Below are positions 50,211 to 62,000 of a DNA stretch of 64,000 nucleotides, piece after piece. How positions within the stretch are numbered: position 1 is the first letter of the stretch; each line of letters opens with the position of its first letter. A program made the position numbers and the translations under genes. The stretch is from Ascidia mentula (Eukaryota; Chordata; Ascidiacea; Phlebobranchia; Ascidiidae): positions 18,584,266-18,648,265 of the forward strand of contig OX387197.1 of NCBI GenBank assembly GCA_947561715.1, given 5' to 3'. The notes below the pieces were generated by a model, which saw nothing but the letters and a program-made list of their open reading frames with translations, made no database searches and was not told the DNA's origin.

Positions 50211-50614
50211 CATATAATTATATTGATACTGTGTGCGATCGACAGCCTGCCAGGGTTTTTAAATTAATCCAGTTTTTTATTCATTTATCACATCTTTCGT
50301 AGCATGTTATTTCATATTTACGCTGTTTACCTACAATTATACTTTAAGACCCTAAATTGAAAGCAGGCCTAGAGTTTCAGAAGCCCTAATTTAGATGAAT
50401 GCGCTATGCCAAGATAACCTAATATAAGAGTAGGCCTATATTCCGTGTGCGTAAGGCAAAGATTGTAGCACTTTGCCAATAAATAATTTGATTCGACTGG
50501 ATCAATCTAAACTACAGACACTAAACATAATATTTTCGGAATTGTATAAAAACATTTTGGCTGTTTAAAACCTCACAAAAAAACGATAAAGATGTTTCCT
50601 AACTAAAGTGTAAC
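50211..50614. other. Gap between two fold-back elements
   Basis: AT-rich DNA. Nothing recognised. Confidence 0.35.
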
Positions 50615-50674
50615 TGATGCTGCCAGGCATGTTTTATTGCTGAATACTGCTCTTCTGGCAAATTTTATTGTATC

Positions 50675-50718
50675 GACGTTTCTCGACGTTTCGGCTGTTA
50701 TGCAGCAGCCTTCATCAG
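50675..50718 (-). ncRNA. Hammerhead ribozyme-like motif, left arm
   Basis: Minus strand: CTGATGA (50718-50712), A, stem II GGCTG/CAGCC (50710-50706 with 50697-50693) around an 8-nt loop, GAAA (50692-50689), then ACGTC. A second ACGT follows at 50,679-50,676, so stem III could form within the molecule (ACGT with ACGT) or between two molecules. Core bases are complete; flanking stem I is weak. Confidence 0.55.
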
Positions 50719-50760
50719 CCATAACATTGTCCACATTGCTTGATTCGCATTTTATACCCT

Positions 50761-50804
50761 CTGATAAAAGATGCTGCATAACAGCCGAAACGTCGAGAAA
50801 CGTC
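50761..50804 (+). ncRNA. Mutated hammerhead ribozyme-like motif, right arm
   Basis: Plus strand: CTGATAA (one core G changed to A) at 50,761-50,767, then GCTGCATAACAGC, GAAACGTC and a second ACGTC. The core change should abolish cleavage. Flanks ATTTTAT and ATAAAAT could pair as outer stem I. Confidence 0.45.
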
Positions 50805-50897
50805 GATACAATAAAATTTGCCAGAAGAGCAATATTCAGCAATATTTCCTATCTTTTAGCGTACTTCTGGCGGGAGTCGTTTACAGAAGAAATGTAG

Positions 50898-53485
50898 ATG
50901 AAAAGTGCAGAAGATCAAACAAAAATGTTTCAAGTATTCGGTAAGCAATTTTATTCTTAAAAAACTAATGCAAGTTATTTTGCAACAAAAAATATGTTTA
51001 TTAACGACGATAGCTTACTTTAAAGCAGGCCATCAACTTCAGACAGCGAGCATAGGAATGACATAGTGTGTGTGATGTCCGCGGAAGTCATACAGACGGA
51101 CAGCTACAACAACAATAACAACAAAGACGACGATTGCCACCTACCTTTGTTAGAAGGCGGCAAAGCGAATTTGAACGAAATCAACAACCTTCCAACATCC
51201 AAACTAACAGTAAGCTAACACAGGTTGTCGGTTCTAGACAAGCATTTTCAGGTTGATGTTACACGCAGGCATTTACTTTAAAGTGGACTTTATATACAAT
51301 AAAACCTTGATTTGCTTTGTAGCTGAAACAGCCAGAGTTTAGACAAGTTGTTTTTATGGAAGTGAACGAGTGGACGAAGTTGGTCATGGAAGTTGTCTGT
51401 TGCGGAACGGATTTACAAGTGTCAGCCTTTTTGTCTAATATCAAAACCAATTCTTCATTGCGAATCTTTACAAACCACAAAATATTGAGGTAAGCTTTGA
51501 ATTTTGTGAAATTCACTGCTTACTTTTAATCTGCATCGCACAACATCGCAAAGTTACATTTTCATGCTTTTCTAACTTACAGAGTGAGCCCGAAATTTCA
51601 TTTGTGTGTTGGGGTGTGGAGTGACGAGGTCGGTATACATAAATTAGAAGATGGACGAGTGTTTATACAAAGCAAAGATGGGGAAACTCCGGAAAACAAA
51701 CAGTTGTGGCTTCGAGTGAGCGTAAATCATCGGAAGAAACTTGAACTACCTTTTTACATTGCCGACATATAACAGAAATGGAACAAGCAAAATAATCAAA
51801 CAATTCAGAAACATGTAATAATGACTTCGTGTTGGAGTTTTTGTTTCGTTGTAATCTTGTGGTGATTGTAAGTGTTGTTTTCATGCTTACTTGCTATATT
51901 TTTTGCTTGATTTTCAATGCTCAGACACATATTTGATTGCTGTTTGCACTAGGCGTTGTTTTTTGGTATATATTGGGGAAAAATGTCCGCATGACTTTAC
52001 TCGAAAGGGATTTACTTATGTATAACTGCTGATTTATTATAATTGTGTAAGTTTTTTATTACTATTTCTTCTACATTCTTTATTGATTTATTCGTGTTTA
52101 CAGTTACTCAAGTAGGATATAGTTGTACTATATTAGGAAAACTATTCTAGCTGCAACTTTTTGAATATCTGTTAACATTTTCCTGCAAAGTCTGTTGGCC
52201 TACGTTAGGCCGAAGCACGGCGATCCATTCCTGATGTCAACTTACTCGAAGCGCAGGTGGAGTTTTTTCTCGTTTTCTTTGTTTTGACAATACCAACAAC
52301 TGTGTTTTTTAAGGTTGCGGGACCAAGAAAAGAAGTTAGTTGTAATCGTTAAACCACACAGAAATGAGGAACCGGACGTGCTGATATTGTCGGTCGTATT
52401 ACTTAACCGAGAGAAACAGACGAGCGACTGCGACGGAAAAACTATATTCACTACACACATAAAAATAAGGTAACTAGGTATTTAAGGTATTTAAATTATA
52501 TTAGAAATAATGTAATTGAAGTCAGAGCCCTTAAGAGAAGAAAATGTGCGGTGCAAAGACTTTGGTTGGGAGATCACATAAAATTACAGGCAGTTAAACA
52601 CCTTTATAATGCGCGTCATAAAGCGAATGCCGGCAAAACGCCACATGCGCGAGATAATAGAAAAGAAAATGGGCGAAAAACCCACTTGGGCACAGCATAC
52701 TGAAATAGCGCATGCAGATTCACCTCTTTAAATTAGCATTGTTAACTCCGCCTACGACTTGAATACTTCGCAGTAAGCAGTCATTTTTTGTGTCAATACT
52801 TGGTGTTAAGAAAAATTGTAATCAGAAACGCTGTAAAATTGACATAATAACATAAATGACAAGAACTTTTGTTTATTGTTTGAAGAAACGTTCGGACCAC
52901 CAATGAACTTTTGAAACTGCGTCTTGAAAGCAAAGAAGTGGAAGTCGACCCACCCGCAGTGCAAGACATAGACGTCACTGAACGTTCTGAAAGGCAATTT
53001 CGCATCAGAAAAAGAAATGGAAATTCGATGGAAGCGAAGCAAATATTCCTTTTCCTCGGCACATCGAGATACCTAATACACCTGTCGCACAATCAAGGTG
53101 TCGTTGCTTTTGTTTCGTGATGATAACTTGCTAAGGACTGCACAAGTGGTCCAAAACAATTTGGTCAAATGAGACAGTTACGAAATCAAACGGCTGTTAA
53201 CCATTTTTCCAGATAAAAACAAGAAAATAAGTTACATTTTGGTTGGTCCTTAGGCGACAAATAACACCTTGAACTCAAAAGAAACGCGACAAGTTATTTA
53301 CCATAGAAGCATGTTTAACATGCTGAACGAAAACATTGAGCAAAACGAAACTAACTTTACCTTTTATTTTAGTGTCAACAATTGAGCCAACAGAACAATC
53401 ACCCCGGACCACCATTCAGTACACTTTGAACACTTCGCATGTAACCACTGCTAATATCGGCCCTCAAGAACGAGTGGTCGTATGA
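50898..53485 (+). CDS. Unrecognised seven-exon protein, 322 residues
   Basis: Exons 50898-50940, 51043-51209, 51323-51489, 51583-51715, 52336-52469, 52886-53097 and 53373-53485 join in phase to an exact 323 codons including TGA. GT-AG sites and exon sizes are typical of the neighbourhood, so a real gene is likely. The N-terminus is hydrophilic with an Asn run (YNNNNNKDDDCH). Exons 3-5 alternate hydrophobic and charged residues in a beta-rich pattern (RQVVFMEVNEWTKLVMEVVC, FHLCVGVWSDEVGIHKLEDG, KLVVIVKPHRNEEPDVLILS). Exon 6 is charged (RSERQFRIRKRNGNSMEAKQ) and exon 7 is Ser/Thr-rich. No family, transmembrane segment or signal peptide was recognised. The acceptor of exon 5 is the weakest site (AG at 52334-52335 or 52331-52332; both keep frame). 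Confidence 0.55.
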
Positions 53486-53844
53486 CAACTAAGAATGACG
53501 AAGAAAGTTGTGAACTGGATACGAACAAGTTACTTGTGTTGCTTTTTTTTAAGAATTTACTATCCACCAAATCTTGCGTTTATATTTGCGAGATCCGGTA
53601 TTCGCATCAGTTGCCAGTCAAAGCAATAAGAGTTACTACTTATAGTTTAGATAGATGCACGCAGTGTTTAAAGTTTGTTACATTTCTAAACATGACGAAA
53701 AGGTTGTTCATGATGCGTTATTTCTATAACTGACCAAATGATTTTATAATCTGATGCCATACTGAAGTCGCAACCCAGCGATGGGTCGCATAGAGTTCAC
53801 CAATTATCACACAAAATACTACATTCAACTTTATATGTGAAGGT
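53486..53844. other. Gap after the unknown gene
   Basis: Presumed 3' flank; nothing else was seen. Confidence 0.35.
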
Positions 53845-54073
53845 TGCCTGGCAAGTTGTGCTCTTGCGCACCGGTGTACCTTGGCCACAATATACCCCGT
53901 GAACCCACTGAGCTCCTGTAGCTCAGTTGGTTGAGCGTTGGGCCTGGTTAGCCCAGGGTCGTGAGTTCAATCCTCACCGGGAGCTTGATTTTTCTTGCTC
54001 CGACTTGTCAGGATAAAGTGGCTGATCCAGCTAGGCTACAATGCCTGGGCTGCGAAGCCTGCAAACCTAATGA
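53845..54073 (+). mobile_element. tRNA-Thr-like SINE, plus-strand copy
   Basis: The region 53,911-53,985 folds as a full tRNA: acceptor AGCTCCT/GGGAGCT, D stem GCTC/GAGC, anticodon stem TGGGC/GCCCA with loop CTGGTTA (anticodon GGT, threonine), and T stem GTGAG/CTCAC with loop TTCAATC. Flanks on both sides (ACCTTGGCCACAATATACCC before, AGCTTGATTTTTC and the CTGCGAAGCC tail after) match the minus-strand copy near 48.9-49.1 kb. The tRNA part is therefore the head of a SINE rather than an isolated tRNA gene. Confidence 0.75.
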
Positions 54074-56056
54074 TGTTCAGCTGTAATATTACCCAAACTA
54101 TACGTTTCCACACTCGAATGTTCATTCAAGAGGAATGTTTTTCCGCAAAATACACATAATATGCTTTGAAACCTTAAACTAATGCTTGGAATATTTTAGT
54201 TCATTGATTTTAAAGTTGTGTACTTCGTTCGATTGATAGGTGCGTATGTTTATTTTGCCTTCTGTCTTGCTCATTACAACATTTAGAAAGTTGGTCATTA
54301 ATGTTTTTTTACAAGCCCATAAAGTATTTGAGCCACGAAAACAAGTTTATCTAGTTGCCATGCAGCGTGGGGAATAAATTGCTGCTTAAACGAGTGGCCT
54401 CGTTCGTTTGGTTCATGATCCGATTTTCGTTCAACCTGTGACCCCCCTGTTTTTGACCTATGGACAGTGCGGGTAACGTATGCCCACATGACTTATTCGA
54501 AGAGGATTTACTTATGTATAACTGCTGATTTGAATACCATTGTTTAGTTTTTCATTACTATTTGTTCTATATTCTTTATTGATTTGGTTGTATCAGCAAC
54601 GCGCGAAACATATACGTGTACGAGTGTTTCGGTTCTTTTACTTATATTGTTTTCCATGTGGCCATGTATGCTTAATGTTGTGTTTCTTTGTATTCGTTTG
54701 ATTCATACTCGCTAAGACATTCCTGCAAATTGATTGCATATTTTTATTTGAGACAATCTTTCCTGTTAAAGGATTTTCGGATAATATTCGCTAGATCACC
54801 AAGTGAGTGGTCTTCGTAGCGATCGATGGCATTTTAAGCATCTACTGAATGTGCGACAGAAAAATATAGCAAAGCAAGCAAAAGCTGCAATTTCCTATCA
54901 CATCTCATGCATTTTTATTTAAAACGAAAGTGGTAATTGCATTCGCTAGAAAACCTATGTTCTTTTTTACTTTTAAACGTTAATTTTTTTAAGGTGGTGT
55001 TTGGCCATTTATCAAATCAAAAATTTTGTTAACCTTGTGTTCGAAACCATGCCGAAGTCCTGTTTACACAGCAGGCAAACACGGACCTTTACAGAAACCG
55101 GGTGACGTTCTTGTATGGCACCGTTTTTTTAGATTTGCACGAATGAGTACGGACATGTCTGGTCTTTTGTTCACGACTTAGATCAATTGAACAACTTCTG
55201 ATATTTCTTGTGCTATCAGCGCATCAAATGGATAATGTGATAAAAAAGTTATTAAAATCCGCACCACGCGATTGTGCAAAAAGGCGTGTGGGCAGAGTAA
55301 CCACGTGCTGCCAAAGAGTCAAATTGAGCATTTGAATTTAGGTGATCTACTAATGCTGTGTAAAAACCTTGTACAGTTCTACACAATAAACGCAAAATAT
55401 ATGTTTAATAACATTTATGAGACAGTCGTTACTCCACATTTTTTGCAAAGGAAACATAGAACACAAACATGTGGTTAGTAAAAAACACAGCACAACAAAA
55501 GTTAAAAACGATATTTTGGACCAAGGACAGCTCCTTTACTCAGGTCCTGTTACCTAGGCTACAAGGATCAACTACTGCACAGCAAATTCCACGCGTCTAC
55601 CTCGCGATAAAAAAGACAGGAAAATTGTCACAGCAAACATCCCCAAAACCTAGAAGAAAAACGGGGCAACGTGAAATGACGACCTCCAGCGGCAGTTTCA
55701 AACAATGCGTTTAACTTCTATGAAACGCATGTCAATAAAATACTTTTCACCTCCACACTGTTTGTCGGTTGTTTTAAAATGCCGCTGGATTCTAATGTTA
55801 GTATTCTACGACTACTATGAAAAGATGCTAAGGCGACACAGTGACTGAAAAATGAAAGTTCTCTGAATTGTGTACATACATGGGTAACGATGATATTAGT
55901 GTCGCAAATGTTGACGTGAACAACCGATGACGTGAGCATGACGTAATGTTGCCCCGGTGAACTTGAAACGGTACAAAAATAACCCCCCACCCCCCTTTGC
56001 CAAAAATAAAGAAAGCACGAAAAAATTGGTTCCCAATATAAAAATCCCTTGTGCAG
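54074..56056. other. Gene-poor stretch before the dynein gene
   Basis: No gene is recognised. The part 54,483-54,590 is a diverged direct repeat of 51,987-52,090 (shared GGATTTACTTATGTATAACT). Two plus-strand open stretches (55,272-55,478 and 55,469-55,714) lack any family signature. Confidence 0.4.
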
Positions 56057-59000
56057 TTAGTCGTCCAGGCCGCAGAGGAGGGCGGTTCCCCGCTTTATCC
56101 AGTGCGACTCGGGTCTGTCGGAGGGAAGGCGAATTGCCAGGACATAGTTGGTTGAGTGGCCTGTGGTGGACAATGTACCCTTGCGCTCGCTAGTTTTGTA
56201 CACAGGGCAGTTGTAGTCTCGCCCTGGAATAAAGAAACATACGTAGATCTTGTGATGTATAAGGTTCAAGACTGGTAGGAATCGAGTAACATTAACTCCC
56301 CATATTGACTGTGTAAAGACCACATGTTTGTTGGACTTAAACTTGGAAATGAGCCTGAAATGAATTGGAAGGACTGGGTTACCTGTCTTGATGTTGTCCA
56401 CCCGGTTCGGCTTCAGCCAAATAATAGGAACGGTGTCGAACAAGACTTTTGGATGTTGTTCAGCCAAGACACCCCTAAAAAAGAAAATATCACATATTTA
56501 GTCTAGGAATTTTTGCCGGAGTGATCTTTATCCAAAAATGGTGTTGGTAGAAAACTAATTTAACTCTCTCAAATAGCACTCGAAGCTGCACCACGAACTG
56601 GGTAGAGCACAAATAACGAGATACAGTTACTCAGACTTAAGATCTATGTTTACAACCATTACAAAGTAAGAGGTCGTACGTCACCGGCATTGTGATAAAA
56701 TGGGAAATGATTCCCAGCAAAATGGATTAACAACAACCAGCATAATTGATATTATTTTTAATCTTGTTATAACTAATGATGTAGTCGTTATACCTCTGCT
56801 TAAAAAATAAAAAGTTTTGCTTACTTCTTTCTGTCCCAGCGGGCTCCGTCCAGGAAAAGACCGTGAATGTACACGCCGTCAGTGGGCGCTCCGTCGCTCG
56901 TTTCGTCGAAAGGCAAAACCTCAAACTCAAAGTCGAGTTTGTCGATCGGAATCGTATATTTCCTTGCGTAGTTCTGACGAGCTCCGGTCAAAAACGCTTG
57001 CGTGAAAAAGAATCCTGACACCCAGAACACGACCGGTTTTCCTTGGTCGTACCAATCCTGCCGGACAGAACCGTATTATAGTTGTGTACTTTTTGTAAGA
57101 CTCAACTAAATTAAACAAAATAAGAGCAGATTTTTCCGTGTTACTATTGTCAAAAAATGCGAGAGTAGCGTGAAGTTGAGTTCGCTGATAAAGGTAGGCC
57201 AATTTCTTTGCAGTTTTAATTTGACAACAAAATCACCAACAGCACAAAGTATGATGCAATTTGTTTGTAAAAAAACGATACCTGAAGGAATTTGAGCCTG
57301 GCCAGGAAGTTGGTGATATAACTTCCAAGCGGCTTCAGGTTGGGGTAGGATTTCTTCATCCACAACTCGGGAACTTTACCGATCAACAAACTGCCCGCGA
57401 CCTTTTCAAGTTCGGCGTTCATCACAACCAAACCTTTGATCGCCTTACGCAGGTTGATGAGCGTTGATCGGATAACCCGAAGCAAGCTGCATAAGAACAA
57501 CAACTTATCATACAACAAAGTTATTAAAAAGTGCAAGGAATATGGTTTAAAAAACCGTTCGGCCAGTTTAATTATTTTGTTTTGCATCTAACAAAGCTAG
57601 AAGTGGTTGATGCAATACAATTATGTTTACGTCGCAATGGTTATACTGGCATCCAATATAAAACCGGGCTAAGCCACTATTACAAGTCGAAAAGCGAGAT
57701 ACAAAAAAACGTTCTGTTAACAATAAAATGGTGTAAAACTGCATAAAGTTTGCGAGTAATTTCCTTACTTGTTAAAGCGTTCCATCTCTTGTACAAGTAC
57801 AGTGTTCATGCTCTCCTCGTATCTAACCGGATATTTCTCAAGGGCCGTCTCGATGTCATAATCTTTCGGCAACTTGTTGAGAATATCGAGAGCAATTTCG
57901 TTCAAAGTGTCATCGGTCTTTCCACCTCCGCTCCCCGACTGTATTGAAAGTAAGAATTGAAATAAAAATTAATTGAAGACATGCTATGTCTAGACAGATC
58001 CTTCGGTCACCGACTTGCACAGGTTGATTCCTGATGTCACTTTTGACATTTTCTCTACTATATGTTATGCACCATTTATGGTTATGTCTGAACAGTACTT
58101 ATCACATCTAACATTGCGACAGTATAACGTGGTTACGTCACAATGAGAAACGTGAGTCTCGGCTTACTTGAGAGCCTAGTGATAACAGAACTGAGTCAAA
58201 CAGCTGCCTGGTTTCCTGCAGTTCCTTAGAAATGTCGACGTTTTCGTGCATTCCGAACACGTCAGGTTGTTGAATAATTGGAAATGCCTTAAATGTTGGA
58301 GGTATAGGTTAGTTTATGTACTAAAACTTACTGAACGTTCGTACAATTAACATGAATTAATGACATACGGTGAGTTACTGATTTGCATGGTCTAAACCAC
58401 ATTAGATTATTCTATATTCGTTTTAACCCAAATAAATCCCTTTCAACACGTAGCGACCATACCTTAATGAATTCCACATACTCGTCGTAACTCATTGAAG
58501 GCGGCACGTAGTAAGCTCCGGTGGGCGAGATCTTATATTTGTGTTCGTGTACCAGAGATGGACAATAGAAATCACGCAGAATGCTCCTAAGCAAACGGCG
58601 ATCCCAGTCATCCGTGACACGGCCACCGTAGTTACATTCGCCAGTCAAGTACGTCACAGCCGTAAACGGAATTTCCTCGTACTCATTGATAAAAATCTGT
58701 AACAATGAAGTGGATTATTATAAGTGAGCTAAAGGAACAATGTGATACTTACTTAACCTAATATATTTCCAGAACAACAACAGCTGAAGAATTACGAAAA
58801 AGGGTTGAATTATTAAAAAAATGCCTTTCTGGCAATATTTTACAATACAGTTCTCATTCAAACTGTGATTCAAAGATTGTGAAATTCACAAACCAAGTTG
58901 GACTTGCCTGTAATTGCCGCACACTGATCCTAAGATCGGATTCGTTAAATCCGTACGGAATGTTCCACCCGAGTGGTCCAAACTTCCTTCTCTCTTGGAC

Positions 59001-62000
59001 CAAGGCGTGGAAAAAGCACAAACCGAATAAAAGTTTCTCAAAAACCTAAAAATAATTTTACATCTGTATTTCACGAGCTTTTTGTCCGCCATTCATCTGC
59101 TTTGTCATGTTGGGCGACAAATGACTGCATCATACTAATATATACTACATGCACTTGTTTAGATTTGGTCGGTTTGAGTTTCCGCTTACCGAGGATTTTT
59201 CGCCACAGCTGGCAAAGAACTCGGGATCCGATATGGGATCGGTGAGATAAGATTGCAGAATGTTCATCCTTAGACCGGTCGGAGGTTCGTTTGTCATTTT
59301 CACGCTGTTCTGCAGGATGGTTACTGGAAACTGCGAAATTAAAAACGAACATGAATCTACTAGATAATATCGGATGACACCATGATGTTGTCGCAGGTTG
59401 GTATTGCGGATGGAGTCCACACCAACCTGCATAGCAACATCATGGTGTCATTCGATGTTAAAAGTCTCTTCACCAAGTTACCTTTGGAATTTACTATATT
59501 TTAAACATAATAAAAAAATATTGCTCCAACACATTTAAGTAATACCTTTCAAAACAATTTACAACTCTATCGTGGCTTACAATATCGAAGACTGCACATC
59601 GGGGAAGTAGGCATCAGTATTCATTTAAAAGCGATTTCAAACACAACTCTATGAAACGTTCCCTAGAACAAACATGAAAATGAAAGACACCCATACCTTA
59701 TCGGAAGGATAACTGGTCAACCAAAGCCGGAAGTCCGGATGTATCTTATCAGGGTTAAATTCTTCACATATCTTTTCCATGGCTGGCATCCACGATACCG
59801 CCAAGTGGCAATTCTGCAACGCCACCCACGACCCGTCCTTCACCGCGTTATCAATCATCTTGGCCGCGATTGGACCTTGACCCTGACCCAGGGAGATGGC
59901 GTTGAACTTGTCGCCTTCGAATCCCTTGTCGGCGGCGAACTTGAGCAAGGCTTAGATGTAAAGGGAGGTTGGGTTGGTCGAGATATCGCAGGTGGTTTAT
60001 GAGCGCGGGGTTTATATTTTTTACGGGTTCTTTGGAAAAGTTTACTCATTTGAGATTATTTTAGACAAAAAACTTTAAATCACAACTAAGTGATACTGAA
60101 ACATTGAAATAAAAATGACTGGTCCTCACCAGCCATGGGGTCGGCGCCCGGCGATAGAACGAAGATAAGTGGAATGCTTCTCGCTGAGTCATTGTAGGAT
60201 TTCGCCAAGTCGAAAGGCGGAGGCTCCACAAACTTTCGACCAAGTTTTTCGAGCACGAATTGGCGGATCATCGGAATTACCTGCATAAACAATGAAACGT
60301 GTTAAAACATTGTGTCTGGGCCACTGAGCGCATAAATCCACGCAATCGCAAGTACGCAGACAATAAATAACAGAAAAACGCAAGTTCGGGTATTTGCTTT
60401 CATCATGTAACTTTTACTTTCATATATAATGCTTCTCGAGCAAATCCGTCTTTCAGCTTTTGCAAATGAACTCAAGAAAAAGAAAACAGAAACATTCCCG
60501 ACGCACACGCATTTTTGCAATATAGTTTGTCGATGTTAGTAAAAAAAAGTCCGCTCACCTTATCGGGTCGGAGACAACGTATCGCGGTCATCCTCTGGAA
60601 TTCGTTCAGTTGTCGGTCCCATGGAGTGGGGAGAGTCGCTCCTTGAGGCTCGGTAAGGTCGTAAACTTTTCTCCATTCCTGGACGTGATCCTGGAAGCTG
60701 TCCCTGATATTACATTGTTCGAATATGTTACATCTCGATGTACTGACAGACGTCTGCAGCTTTATTACGATGCGACTTACAGAAAGCCATGGAAAGCTCT
60801 GAGGTCTTTCATGCGACAGATTTCGTCCCACGATTTATCGCTCAGCCATGACGGGTCGGGGTTTGGACGCTTGTTCTCTAGCCCCACCCCGCCGGTTAGG
60901 AAGAACATGAATTCATCTCGCGAGAGGTCGCCTTTGGCCCTATAAAACACAAATACTTTTGCACATACCAGGAATAGCGGCCAAGACGTCAAACCAATAT
61001 ACCAAGTAAAAAACCTAATCGAGATTTAAGGATAATTGAATTCGAAATCCGATGTGGTATAAAACAAACATGCTTTTTTATAAAAAAAAAATTTTTTCGA
61101 CCATTTTCACAGACGTTTAGAAGTTTGGCTGGAAAGAAACGTTTGACAAAATCATAAAGGTTTGCTTACAGTGTGAGGTTGACGCAGAGCACGAAGGAGA
61201 AGAGAAGTTTGTCCTTTTCAAAGAGTGAGCGACAAACGTTGCAATACAAGTTGTAAGTGAAGTGGTCGCTCAGATAACGGAGTCGCTTCTCCAATATCTT
61301 TGACTTGTTGCTGTAAAAATACCGGAACACGAAATAAAAATTACCCTTCAAAAAATATCTGCGTTTAGGAAAAATTGTTATTCGGTACTGATGCTGCCAG
61401 GCATATTAATAATTAAAAATGGTCTCCTGGTAATAATATATATTTCTCTAGACCCTTCGATTGTTATACAACCAAAAAAATTATTCAAAATATAGGATAA
61501 AGGTTGGGTAACAATCAAAACGTCGAGAGAAATATATATTATCGCCAAAAGAGCATTTTAAATAATTAGTGAAATTGTTGTGTTTGTCAGCGGTATCAAC
61601 CCGCAGGCAAAATACAAACCTGTCCTGAATGGAGTTGATGTAAAGGTTGACGAACCAGGTCAAGGAATATTGGTACATAGGATCAATGTTTGGAAGGTCG
61701 GTTATGCTGAAAAACAGGATCGAGGAATGTTTTGCGATTGGTCGATAGCCCTCACGTGACTCGGCAATTTTCTGCTCGGTGGTGTCGGCGATCTACAATA
61801 GGAGAAGAGAACTTTGTAATCTGCACTTGGAAAACGGATAAGAATCCGGACGCAGTTTTTAAAACTTCAAAACGACGAAGAAACATAAGCGAGTTATCCA
61901 AAAATGTTGGTGACAGCACTCGTGTATAAAAGATTTGAGCAATGTGAAAAGGAGTTAATATATACTGGACGTCCACGTTGTTATAATACAACAGTAGTTT

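Larger units (their letters stand above)
50615..50860. mobile_element. Fold-back element carrying two opposed hammerhead motifs
   Basis: Arms 50,639-50,707 and 50,772-50,840 are inverted repeats of about 69 bp with very few mismatches. Each contains TTTGCCAGAAGAGC (or complement) and one hammerhead motif. The outer left flank (CTGATGCTGCCAGGCAT) is shared with the elements at 2.36-2.57 kb and 61.4 kb. This layout resembles inverted terminal segments of a Penelope-like element with the body lost. Confidence 0.7.

Noticed and set aside
53911..53985. Stand-alone tRNA-Thr gene
   Set aside because: Both flanks are shared with a second copy in opposite orientation at 48.8-49.1 kb, so the tRNA fold is the head of a SINE.
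55272..55714. Two adjacent plus-strand open stretches before the dynein gene
   Set aside because: No similarity recognised and no consistent splice joint to a neighbour. Could be chance.
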